Source of the DNA: DASZPJ01 sp035550295
GTDB lineage: Bacteria; Patescibacteriota; Saccharimonadia; Saccharimonadales; UBA4665
DNA length: 8,906 nucleotides
Direction of reading: 5' to 3'
NCBI GenBank assembly: GCA_035550295.1
Contig: DASZPJ010000041.1
Span: 1 to 8,906 of the forward strand
Shown here one piece after another: positions 1-6,623 of the stretch; positions within the stretch are counted from its first letter, which is position 1, and each line of letters starts with the position of its first letter. Both the position numbers and the translations under genes were made by a program. The notes below the pieces were generated by a model. That model saw only the letters and a program-made list of their open reading frames with translations, was not told where the DNA came from and did no database searches.

Positions 1-1453
1 AAGTATTAGCGCTTCTTAGCAAGTTAAGATAGTTCAGGCCGACATCTTGCAGGAACTGTAATCGGGCGCAAATTTCCTTCAGAATCATCTCGGCAATCTT
101 AGTTTCCTTGGCATCCAGCTTCAATGATTTGAACCAGCTCAACGCGTCGTCAATCGACAGTTCGCAAATGTCCATGATTGACCGTTCGGCCAAAGTGATC
201 GCCAAAACTTCGGGCTTCAGGCGTTTGCCCTGGCAGGCGTGGCAGGGTTTTTCCTGCATAAAGCGCTCGATATCCCGACGGATGAAGTCGCTGTCGGTTT
301 CTTTGTGGCGGCGCTCCAAATTATTAACCACACCTTCATATGTTGTTTCAAAGCTGCGACCCATACCCAGGCTGATTTTGTACTTTTGGCTGCCGGTGCC
401 GTACATAACCATGTTCAGCTGTTCCTGCGTCAGGTCGCTGGTAGGAACTTGCAGGCTAAAACCATGCGCGTCGGCCACGGCCTGAAGTTTTTTTACATAC
501 CAGTTGTCGACGTTGATGCGGTTGTACGGGCGGATCGCACCCTCGGCAATCGTTAGCCGGCCGTTAGGAATAACTAGCTCCGGGTCAACTTCCAGCCGGC
601 TACCAAGCCCGGTACAAACCGGACAAGCACCATGCGGAGAATTGAAGCTGAAGGTGCGTGGTTCGAGTTCCGGAATCGTAATTTCCGGGTGCTGCGGGCA
701 GGCATACATCAGGCTGTAGCTCCACGTTTCGTCGCTGTCGGCATCCAAAATGACCAACTTACCTTCGGCAACATCGAGAGCTTGTTCGACTGATTGCACC
801 AAACGGCCCCGGCTTTCTTCGTCATTTACCAAACGGTCAACTACGACTTCGATGCGGTGTCGATAGGCTTTGTCCAGCTGCGGGAATTCGTCCAATGCAT
901 AGACCACGCCGTCCACCCGGACGCGGGCAAACCCGGCGCGTTGGTATTGTTCCGGGATGTGCTCGAAGGCACCTTTTTTGTCTATGACGACCGGTGCTAA
1001 GACCATTAAGCGCTTGCCTTCAGTGGTCGCCACAATCTGGTCGACGATGCCGTTAGTAGTTTGGCGGACAACTGCGCTGCCGTCGATTGGACAATGCGGC
1101 ACGCCAATTCGCGCGTACAACAATCTTAGGTAGTCATAAATTTCAGTAACAGTCGCCACGGTCGAGCGTGGGTTACGGCTGGTGGATTTTTGATCGATCG
1201 AAATTGCTGGGCTAAGGCCGTCAATCTGGTCAACGTCCGGTTTTTCCATCAAGCCTAGGAATTGACGGGCGTAACTTGATAAAGATTCCACGTAGCGGCG
1301 CTGGCCTTCGGCGTAAATCGTGTCAAAAGCTAAACTGGATTTACCCGAACCAGAAAGTCCGGTGATGACTACCAGCTGGTTGCGCGGCAACTCCACATCC
1401 ACATTCTTGAGGTTGTGTTCGCGCGCGCCTTTGACCGTAATTGTTTCACCCAT
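1..1453 (-). CDS. uvrA: UvrA, excinuclease ABC subunit A (N-terminal half, cut by window edge)
   Basis: This is the damage-recognition ATPase of nucleotide excision repair, which loads UvrB onto lesions in the cytoplasm. Translating back from the ATG at 1451-1453 gives 484 residues, about half of a usual UvrA of roughly 940. Walker A is GLSGSGKSS at residues 32-40, followed by the typical stretch YVESLSSYARQFL near 54-66. The first zinc module has C252 and H255, then C277-x2-C280; a second CxxC is C404-x2-C407 in the motif CHACQGKRLKPE. The window ends after GLNYLNLLRSANT, directly before where the family has its LSGGE signature. Family assignment is very secure. The start is supported by a -10-like TATACT only 10 nt upstream and by the absence of a Shine-Dalgarno sequence, which suggests a near-leaderless mRNA. 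It lies 36 bp downstream of an unknown gene on the same strand. Confidence 0.97.
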   Translation of the reverse strand, partial: MGETITVKGAREHNLKNVDVELPRNQLVVITGLSGSGKSSLAFDTIYAEGQRRYVESLSSYARQFLGLMEKPDVDQIDGLSPAISIDQKSTSRNPRSTVATVTEIYDYLRLLYARIGVPHCPIDGSAVVRQTTNGIVDQIVATTEGKRLMVLAPVVIDKKGAFEHIPEQYQRAGFARVRVDGVVYALDEFPQLDKAYRHRIEVVVDRLVNDEESRGRLVQSVEQALDVAEGKLVILDADSDETWSYSLMYACPQHPEITIPELEPRTFSFNSPHGACPVCTGLGSRLEVDPELVIPNGRLTIAEGAIRPYNRINVDNWYVKKLQAVADAHGFSLQVPTSDLTQEQLNMVMYGTGSQKYKISLGMGRSFETTYEGVVNNLERRHKETDSDFIRRDIERFMQEKPCHACQGKRLKPEVLAITLAERSIMDICELSIDDALSWFKSLKLDAKETKIAEMILKEICARLQFLQDVGLNYLNLLRSANT

Positions 1454-1463
1454 AAGGTGAACT

Positions 1464-1492
1464 AGTATACGCGAAAAACAAGAGTTTTTCTA
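1464..1492 (-). promoter_or_regulatory. Putative promoter of uvrA
   Basis: On the minus strand, TATACT (1464-1469, 5 of 6 to consensus) lies 17 bp from TAGAAA (1487-1492, 4 of 6 to TTGACA). Only 10 nt separate the -10 from the uvrA ATG, so transcription would start about 3-4 nt before the start codon. The -35 overlaps the stop codon of the upstream gene. The sequence match is seen; promoter function is inferred. Confidence 0.5.
1473..1490 (-). terminator. Weak A/T-rich hairpin, possible terminator of the upstream gene
   Basis: GAAAAAC and GTTTTTC form a perfect 7-bp inverted repeat around a 4-nt loop, directly at the stop codon of the unknown 188-residue gene. The stem is almost all A:T and has no separate U-tract beyond its own arm, so it is a poor intrinsic terminator. 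It also lies inside the spacer of the proposed uvrA promoter and could be chance. Confidence 0.25.
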
Positions 1493-2056
1493 GTCTAATT
1501 CGAGTTTGAACGGCATGTGATGTTCTGGTTTTTCGGCTACTTTGATTCGGTTTCTAGCCACAGCTTTAGGCAATTTCTTGAGTGAAGAGCGGATTTCTGA
1601 CCAAGTTTTGGGTCCCTCATCTGCTGATCCGTGGTGCTTCTTGCGGATATCTTCAGGTCTTGCAGGCAAAATTTCTGGTGCACCGCCCGGATGGTTTACT
1701 ACCCCAAAATCACGGCCACGCATAATCCAAGTCAGAGACGAGTAGTCAATCGGCTCGACATCAGCCTTAACAGGGGCGCCGTCATCATCAACAAACTCCA
1801 AAAAGTGATTTTGATTAAGCACGCCAAAAACTGTTAGATCCAGTCTCTTGGCATAACGACCCCACCCATATTTTACGGTGCTGCGCATACATCCCGGAGT
1901 GCCTTCGTGGAAATCCTCTGTTTTCAGAGATTGCAACAAGCCGGCGACTGACCCAAGAACAATTAAAGCGTCAGCATCCGGCAAAGGCCTTTCGGTTTGA
2001 ACGGCTGGGGGGCTGCTCCAATCACCGCTAAATCTTTCTAATACCGGCTCCGTCAT
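1490..2056 (-). CDS. Hypothetical protein, 188 residues, soluble
   Basis: I do not recognise this protein. It has no signal peptide and no membrane segment, one cysteine (C56), and a lysine/arginine/histidine-rich C-terminal third (KKHHGSADEG, then RNRIKVAEKPEHH). Segments such as YAKRLDLTVFGVL and LTWIMRGRDFGVVNHPGG look like short beta strands and suggest a compact mixed fold; this is a guess from composition. The ATG at 2054-2056 is chosen because a promoter-like TTGATT-17-TTTAAT ends 9 nt upstream, which would give a leader of only 2-3 nt, and no Shine-Dalgarno sequence is present. It is divergent from the small membrane protein gene and 36 bp upstream of uvrA. Continuous codon use and its own promoter make a real gene likely; function is unknown. 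Confidence 0.75.
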   Translation of the reverse strand: MTEPVLERFSGDWSSPPAVQTERPLPDADALIVLGSVAGLLQSLKTEDFHEGTPGCMRSTVKYGWGRYAKRLDLTVFGVLNQNHFLEFVDDDGAPVKADVEPIDYSSLTWIMRGRDFGVVNHPGGAPEILPARPEDIRKKHHGSADEGPKTWSEIRSSLKKLPKAVARNRIKVAEKPEHHMPFKLELD

Positions 2057-2065
2057 AGTTTTGTA

Positions 2066-2094
2066 ATTAAAGCTTATTTGTAAGATAAAATCAA
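2066..2094 (-). promoter_or_regulatory. Putative promoter of the 188-residue hypothetical gene
   Basis: On the minus strand, TTGATT (2089-2094) and TTTAAT (2066-2071, 5 of 6) are separated by exactly 17 bp. The -10 ends 9 nt before the ATG, predicting a 2-3 nt leader. A second candidate, TATAAT at 2097-2102 (minus strand), has only a 14-bp spacer to TTAACA (2117-2122), so it is less likely as a -10/-35 pair. It could still act alone and give a leader of about 34 nt. Confidence 0.5.
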
Positions 2095-2147
2095 TGATTA
2101 TAATTACTTTTATATCTGTTAAACACTAGCACAATCAACCCATACTA

Positions 2148-2175
2148 TTGACATATTAGCAATTAAGTGTATAAT
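2148..2175 (+). promoter_or_regulatory. Perfect-consensus sigma-70-type promoter
   Basis: TTGACA (2148-2153) and TATAAT (2170-2175) both match consensus at all six positions with a 16-bp spacer, in an AT-rich divergent region. Transcription should start near 2182 and give a leader of about 27 nt before the ATG at 2209. The -10 overlaps an upstream in-frame GTG (2167), which rules that GTG out as the start on this transcript. Confidence 0.85.
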
Positions 2176-2208
2176 CCGCCTTACAAACTTATTTGGGATT
2201 TTGAGAAA

Positions 2209-2409
2209 ATGTATAGCTTTCTCGTCCTCGGTTACATCCCGGGAACCAACATTCAACTATCTTTCGGCGAAACGCTGGCGCTGATGATTATATTAGTCGG
2301 CATTTTTGCGATCGGCACCATGGAGTTACGGCACTATCTTCGCAAGTTCGACCAATTGGTTGTTCGCCGGCCGCTACACGCTAGCCAACTGCATCTGCGG
2401 GCACAATAG
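2209..2409 (+). CDS. Small single-pass membrane protein, 66 residues
   Basis: I do not recognise a named family, although the N-terminal pattern FLVLGYIPGTNIQLSF feels like a recurring motif of small CPR membrane proteins (recollection only). Residues 3-10 are hydrophobic, an IPGTN turn follows at 10-14, and a membrane helix spans about 18-38. A basic segment (RHYLRK, then RR) comes next and, by the positive-inside rule, puts the C-terminus in the cytoplasm. The frame extends up to a GTG at 2167, but that codon overlaps the -10 box, so the ATG at 2209 is chosen; the sequence before it (TTGAGAAA) is at best a weak ribosome binding site. It is the only plus-strand gene here, and its last 29 bp overlap the end of sbcB. 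The perfect promoter argues that it is real and well expressed. Confidence 0.7.
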   Translation: MYSFLVLGYIPGTNIQLSFGETLALMIILVGIFAIGTMELRHYLRKFDQLVVRRPLHASQLHLRAQ

Positions 2410-3844
2410 ACTCGCCATACAGGCGCAGCTCTTCCAGCAGGAACTGCTCGCGTCTCGTCAATTTACCTCCCGATAACTCTTCTATTCTTGTGAAGTAGCG
2501 TTGGGCACGGCTATCTTTTCCGCCACCGAATAATTGCTGGTGGCAAAATTCGTCCCAGGCGGCTCGCTCGTCCGGCGTTAATGACTTTGGATAGTTGCGA
2601 GCTTTATAAAGTGGCAGCAGCTGCTGCAGGCGTTGGTCTTTTAGCCCTTTGGCCAATTCACTCAGGCTTTCCGGTTGTGCGGACACCACTTTTTGCATCA
2701 CCAATTTGTCTGCCGGACCCACAAACCCACCATCATATAATTGGCCATCAACATTTGCTACGTCAGCAATCAAGCTGGCCTGTTCGGCTTCACGGGCAGC
2801 ATCCATCTGTGACACTGCTCCCAGGATATTTTTAGTAAATTCAGCATGCTGGCCTTTGAGTATTTCCAGATGTTTTTGGACTGTTTCCAACTCCAAGCCA
2901 ATCCGCTCTTGGCTGGCTTTGTCTTTGATTACCCCCAATGGTGCAACAGCCGGGCAGCGATTATATTTGAGGGTTTTGACCGGCAAACGCAATACTTCGG
3001 GGTCTTTTGTAAACTTCCAGGCTTTTACTAATTCATCGATGCTCATTTTCAAAAAAGGTGCCGGATCGTGCCTTAGATCGTAAACTAAAGCACCGTCTGA
3101 GGTTGGATTGGCCACAAGTTTTATAGCCACTGTGGTGTGGGCAATTTCGCCAGGATACCTGCCAGACGTATATACGAAAGGCTGGCTGGCATCAACAAGT
3201 TTAGCCACCTCTTTTTTACCGCGCACCGATAGCAGGTAATCGAACAGTTCTGGCTGTTTGCTTCGAATCAATTTTGCAACCTCGATGGTAGCCAAAACAT
3301 CACTCAGCGCATCATGGGCATCCGCATGACTTAACTTGTTAACTTTTGTCAAAAACTCCAGGCGGTTGGCCGGCTTTCCATCCGGCGCGAACGGCCATTC
3401 AATACCATCAGGCCGAAGTGCCCGAGTCATTCTGACGACATCTAAAATATCCCAGCGTGAACACTCATCCTTCCATTCCCACTCGTAAGCATCATAAAAG
3501 TTGCGGTAGTTAAAGAACCTCATGAATTCATCGTCAAATCGCACGCTGTTAAACCCAACGAAGATCGTACCCGGTTTTACTGCTTCTTCATAAAAAACCT
3601 TCAGGAATTCAGCTTCCGTCAAACCTTCGGCTTGGGTTTGTTGCGGGGTAATGCCTGTCACCAAGATGGCATCAGGATCCGGCAACACATCAGGTGTTAA
3701 GCTAATCAGTTCATTGATCGGATCGCCGATGGCTCGGAGGTCCAGCGAAGTCCTCTGGCCGGCAAACTGCATAATGCGGGCCCGGCGTGGGTCAAAACCG
3801 GAAGTTTCCAGGTCATAAAAGAAAAATGTTGGCTCGATTGCCAT
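2381..3844 (-). CDS. sbcB: Exodeoxyribonuclease I (ExoI/SbcB family)
   Basis: ExoI degrades single-stranded DNA 3' to 5' and acts in recombination and mismatch repair. The 487 residues align along the whole length of E. coli ExoI (475 residues) as I remember it. The DEDDh exonuclease residues are visible: D11 and E13 (YDLETSG), the VRFDDE motif with D104/D105, and H177 and D182 (ADAHDALSDV). Family-specific blocks include ITPQQ, NYRNFYDAY, SRWDILDV, ALRPDGIEWP, RLEFLTK and, in the C-terminal domain, VDGQLYDGGF and LYKARNYP. This full-length similarity separates it from generic DnaQ-like exonucleases. The ATG at 3842-3844 places the first catalytic Asp at residue 11, normal for the family, and an extended -10 ends 7 nt upstream, so the mRNA is probably leaderless. 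Its 3' end overlaps the convergent membrane protein gene by 29 bp. Confidence 0.95.
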   Translation of the reverse strand: MAIEPTFFFYDLETSGFDPRRARIMQFAGQRTSLDLRAIGDPINELISLTPDVLPDPDAILVTGITPQQTQAEGLTEAEFLKVFYEEAVKPGTIFVGFNSVRFDDEFMRFFNYRNFYDAYEWEWKDECSRWDILDVVRMTRALRPDGIEWPFAPDGKPANRLEFLTKVNKLSHADAHDALSDVLATIEVAKLIRSKQPELFDYLLSVRGKKEVAKLVDASQPFVYTSGRYPGEIAHTTVAIKLVANPTSDGALVYDLRHDPAPFLKMSIDELVKAWKFTKDPEVLRLPVKTLKYNRCPAVAPLGVIKDKASQERIGLELETVQKHLEILKGQHAEFTKNILGAVSQMDAAREAEQASLIADVANVDGQLYDGGFVGPADKLVMQKVVSAQPESLSELAKGLKDQRLQQLLPLYKARNYPKSLTPDERAAWDEFCHQQLFGGGKDSRAQRYFTRIEELSGGKLTRREQFLLEELRLYGESIVPADAVG

Positions 3845-3851
3845 AGCTACC

Positions 3852-3860
3852 AGTGTAGCA
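3852..3860 (-). promoter_or_regulatory. Putative extended -10 promoter of sbcB
   Basis: On the minus strand, TGC-TACACT forms an extended -10 (TGn plus 5 of 6 of TATAAT); no convincing -35 is seen at 17 bp. Exactly 7 nt separate it from the sbcB ATG, so the first transcribed base would be at or next to the A of the start codon. Confidence 0.5.
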
Positions 3861-3886
3861 TCACTACGACCACAGTTTTTAGCGTT

Positions 3887-4141
3887 TTAAGCTTTAGTTA
3901 ACTTTAGGGGGCAATCAGAGATATAGCAGGCACTACTAATGTCCTTGCCGCTGGCAAATAGCTGCCGGCTACAGCCGGCTGCACCTAGCCACATATTAAC
4001 GCCCCGGTACTCTTCGAGACGATTATTTAAGAAATCGTTGGTGTCCTCCTCGGACTGGCAATCAGCGAGAGCGGCCTGATCTGCCGTGAGGATCCGTTCC
4101 GCTTCATAACAAGCCAGCGTACGCTCATCAAATTCAGGCAT
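3887..4141 (-). CDS. Hypothetical protein, 84 residues, five cysteines
   Basis: I do not recognise this protein. It is acidic in its first half, with no signal peptide or membrane helix, and has cysteines at 11, 28, 57, 72 and 77. The spacing (a closing CYISDC block with C72-x4-C77) could suit metal binding or disulfides, but it matches no motif I know. The ATG at 4139-4141 is supported by a very strong promoter (TTGAAA, 17 bp, TGA-TATAAT) that ends 9 nt upstream and predicts a 2-3 nt leader. It lies between obgE and sbcB on the same strand, 34 bp and 42 bp from them. Because it has its own promoter it need not be cotranscribed with obgE, and sbcB has its own -10. A real gene is likely; function is unknown. 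Confidence 0.72.
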   Translation of the reverse strand: MPEFDERTLACYEAERILTADQAALADCQSEEDTNDFLNNRLEEYRGVNMWLGAAGCSRQLFASGKDISSACYISDCPLKLTKA

Positions 4142-4150
4142 AATTTAATT

Positions 4151-4179
4151 ATTATATCAGATTGTAGAATGAATTTCAA
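4151..4179 (-). promoter_or_regulatory. Strong promoter of the 84-residue Cys protein gene
   Basis: On the minus strand, TTGAAA (4174-4179, 5 of 6) is separated by 17 bp from TATAAT (4151-4156, 6 of 6), which is preceded by TGA, giving an extended -10. The -35 overlaps the TGA stop codon of obgE. Only 9 nt lie between the -10 and the ATG, so a leaderless or 2-3 nt leader mRNA is predicted. Confidence 0.8.
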
Positions 4180-5450
4180 TATTTGAAACTGCCGGCGTTA
4201 CCAATTTTAACTACTTGGTCAGCTTCGATTCCCTGGCGGCGCAGTTCGTGGAATATACCCTGGCGGCGCATGATATCACGAAGTCGTTCCACGGCTTGCT
4301 GGTTGCCAAAATCAGTGCGATGGGCAAAGCGCTCGATTTTTTCGCCGGTCACCAAGAAACTGTCACCATCTTTTTGGACCGTCCACTCACGTTCGTTGGC
4401 ATCTAGTGTCAAAATTGGGATTTCCGGCTTGGCTTGTTCGCTGAGCGGCTGCGCCCGAACCTTTTGGACAGTGTCTTTGAGAGCAAACAGCAGGGGCTTT
4501 AGGCCGATGTTAGCCTTGGCCGAGATGGCAAAAATTTGGGCATCGTTGTCGACAACTTGCTGCAACTGGTACATCAGGTCATTGACGATCTCTGCGTCGA
4601 GACCTTCGATTTTGGTTAGCGCTACAATTTCAGGTCGCTTGATCATTTCCGGTTGGTAGGCTTCCAGTTCGGCACGTATGGTCTGGTAGGCCTCGGCTAC
4701 GTTATCAATGTACGAGTCTATCAGGTGCAGAATTACCGCTGTTCGTTCGATGTGGCGCAAGAAGTCATGGCCCAGGCCTTTGCCTTCGGCGGCGCCTTCA
4801 ATAAGCCCCGGGATGTCAGCCAGGAGAACACTGCTCCCCTTGTCTATGTCGACTACACCCAAGTTGGGGGTCAGCGTAGTGAACGGATAATCAGCAATCT
4901 CCGGTCGGGCGTTGCTGATTTTACTGAGTAACGTAGACTTGCCGGCATTTGGCAAACCGACTAAGCCTACATCGGCGATCATTTTTAGTTCTAGCTGGAG
5001 TTCGTGCTGCTCGCCTGGCTCGCCTTTTTCGGCGAAGTTGGGTGCTTGGCGGCGCGATGACACGAAGTGGGCATTGCCAAAGCCACCGCGGCCACCTTTG
5101 GCAACGATTGCCCGTTGGCCATCTTCTACCAAGTCGGCAACAATGTTGCCATGCTCGTCGGTTGCCATCGTGCCAACTGGCACAGCCACTAATAAGTCGG
5201 CTGCGCTTCTGCCGTGTTTGCGGTTTTTGTCACCGGGCTTGCCAGCTTCGGCATGGACCTCTTTTTGGTAGCGGAAGGCCGCCAAGGTATTTTGGTTGTT
5301 GCTGGCCAGCAGCACAATGTCACCGCCATCACCGCCATCACCGCCGTTGGGGCCGCCTTTGTCGATGAAGCGCTCGCGCCGAAAACTTAATTTACCGTCA
5401 CCGCCAGCTCCGGCAGTGACAGTTACACTAACTTTATCTACAAAACTCAT
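4176..5450 (-). CDS. obgE: Obg-family GTPase with altered G4 motif
   Basis: Obg is an essential ribosome-associated GTPase involved in 50S assembly and growth control. The 424 residues show the three family parts: the glycine-rich Obg fold (about 1-157, with GGPNGGDGGDGGD at 32-44), the G domain (about 158-330) and the C-terminal OCT domain (about 350-424). G1 is GLPNAGKS at 165-172, G2 includes FTTLTPN, G3 is DIPG at 212-215, and G5 is SAK at 310-312. G4 is unusual: TKIE at 279-282 instead of NKxD, changing both base-reading positions. The start ATG (5448-5450) gives MSFVDKV, the normal Obg beginning. It follows the LysM-CHAP gene by 49 bp and may be cotranscribed with it or use the weak promoter at 5459-5487. 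It ends in TGA inside the next gene's -35 box. Family call is secure. Confidence 0.97.
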   Translation of the reverse strand: MSFVDKVSVTVTAGAGGDGKLSFRRERFIDKGGPNGGDGGDGGDIVLLASNNQNTLAAFRYQKEVHAEAGKPGDKNRKHGRSAADLLVAVPVGTMATDEHGNIVADLVEDGQRAIVAKGGRGGFGNAHFVSSRRQAPNFAEKGEPGEQHELQLELKMIADVGLVGLPNAGKSTLLSKISNARPEIADYPFTTLTPNLGVVDIDKGSSVLLADIPGLIEGAAEGKGLGHDFLRHIERTAVILHLIDSYIDNVAEAYQTIRAELEAYQPEMIKRPEIVALTKIEGLDAEIVNDLMYQLQQVVDNDAQIFAISAKANIGLKPLLFALKDTVQKVRAQPLSEQAKPEIPILTLDANEREWTVQKDGDSFLVTGEKIERFAHRTDFGNQQAVERLRDIMRRQGIFHELRRQGIEADQVVKIGNAGSFKY

Positions 5451-5458
5451 CTGCTAAC

Positions 5459-5487
5459 AGATTACCGCCTTTTTGCCCCGTGGTCTA
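5459..5487 (-). promoter_or_regulatory. Weak candidate promoter of obgE
   Basis: On the minus strand, TAATCT (5459-5464) and TAGACC (5482-5487, 4 of 6) are 17 bp apart, and 8 nt separate the -10 from the obgE ATG. This is the same geometry as the better promoters nearby, but the -10 matches at only three positions (it keeps the key A and last T). No Shine-Dalgarno sequence precedes obgE. Confidence 0.25.
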
Positions 5488-5499
5488 GATAAGAGATAC

Positions 5500-6618
5500 T
5501 TATTTGGTTATGTAATGTTCATACGTGCTGATTGGTTCCCAGGCTTTTCCAACCCTGTCCCAGCCGGCAATACCGTTCATGTCTTCGATCAGCACCTGGT
5601 TGCCTTTAACGGCCCGAACGATTGCAACGTGGCCTTCACCACCGGCCGCGTAAGCCGTTTGGGCAATTGCGCCGACACTTGGCGCACCACTGACTTTCCA
5701 GCCGCTTTGGCCAGCGTAATAAGCCCACGTGCTGGCATTGCCCCAGTTGGCTGGCACCGTAACCTGGGTGGCTACATACCATGTGCAATAGCCAAAGTCG
5801 TAGCCGTTGTAACCGTAAATTGGTGCTATGCCCCAAGCAACATTCGAAGTAAAGCTAAAACTCGGAGCCGCAGAAACTTCTGAAGCGCCGGGAATAATAA
5901 TATGCTCGCCGGCTTTCAGCCCACCGATTTCGGCGTCGTTGTAGGCGATGATCTTAGCCTGTTCGGCGTGAAAACGACTGGCTAATGACGCCGGGGTATC
6001 ACCGGACTGGACGACGTAGACGATACCATTGACTGGGGGAATTAGCAATTTAGTGCCAGCAGCCACAGCATCACCACTTAGGTCGTTAGACCAGCGGATA
6101 CTGTCGGAAGTCACGCCAAACTTGGCAGCAATACTAGAAACTGTGTCGCCGGAAACACTGGTGTAATCTTTGATGTCGGCCCGCGATTTGAGGGCAGTAG
6201 CAACGACTTCCGGCTTGTTGATAATTCCAGTACTGTCAGAAGCCAGCGCCACGTTGGCTGCCTGGCTTTGGACTTGGTCGGTAATAGCCGTGGTTTCGGG
6301 CAGGCTGGATAAGCGGGCGACTGTTAGGGCGATATCGGCCGATGACACTTGGTCCAACGGATTAGCAATTGTAGCAGGGGTGTTGCTGGCAAGGTTGAGG
6401 TTGCCTGCAGTAGCCGAACTATGGGAATTTTGCAGCACAACAAAAGCGATAATAGCCAGCAAAGCAACATTAAAAGTCAGCAGGCCGACGCGAACAATAC
6501 GGCGCCGCATACTAGCCCGACGCATTTTGGCCTGGAATTGTCGATACAGTTTGGCCGACTGCAGTGTTTTGGGAACTGCCAGGCGGTCGGTGATTGGATT
6601 TGAGGGGATTGTACTAAT
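5500..6618 (-). CDS. Membrane-anchored LysM-LysM-CHAP peptidoglycan hydrolase
   Basis: This is probably a secreted or membrane-tethered amidase/endopeptidase that cuts peptidoglycan. With the AUU start at 6616-6618 it has 372 residues: a cytoplasmic tail beginning STIPSNP, a basic stretch (RRASMRRR), a membrane helix near 44-62, a linker, LysM1 (about 152-194, YTSVSGDTVSSIAAKFGV), LysM2 (about 200-243, YVVQSGDT) and a C-terminal CHAP domain. The CHAP nucleophile is C278 (GYCTWY) and the histidine is H330 (GHVAIV); E345/N348 in EDMNG are the likely third residue. The first in-frame ATG is at 6523-6525 and has only a poor ribosome site. The AUU has AGGAG 5 nt upstream, and the frame is closed by TAA just above it. 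Loss of the tail with the ATG start would not remove the anchor. The gene has its own promoter and leader; obgE follows 49 bp later. Confidence 0.88.
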   Translation of the reverse strand: MSTIPSNPITDRLAVPKTLQSAKLYRQFQAKMRRASMRRRIVRVGLLTFNVALLAIIAFVVLQNSHSSATAGNLNLASNTPATIANPLDQVSSADIALTVARLSSLPETTAITDQVQSQAANVALASDSTGIINKPEVVATALKSRADIKDYTSVSGDTVSSIAAKFGVTSDSIRWSNDLSGDAVAAGTKLLIPPVNGIVYVVQSGDTPASLASRFHAEQAKIIAYNDAEIGGLKAGEHIIIPGASEVSAAPSFSFTSNVAWGIAPIYGYNGYDFGYCTWYVATQVTVPANWGNASTWAYYAGQSGWKVSGAPSVGAIAQTAYAAGGEGHVAIVRAVKGNQVLIEDMNGIAGWDRVGKAWEPISTYEHYITK

Positions 6619-6623
6619 ACAAG

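Noticed and set aside
108..1000. Plus-strand frames opposite uvrA
   Set aside because: The minus strand codes uvrA without interruption; these frames have no recognisable features or ribosome sites.
2167..2208. GTG at 2167 as the start of the plus-strand membrane protein
   Set aside because: The GTG overlaps the perfect -10 box (2170-2175), so it would not be on the transcript; the ATG at 2209 is 33 nt after the -10.
4183..5368. Long plus-strand frames opposite obgE
   Set aside because: They are antisense shadows of the glycine-rich obgE coding sequence, with Arg/Ser/His-biased composition, no domains and no promoters.
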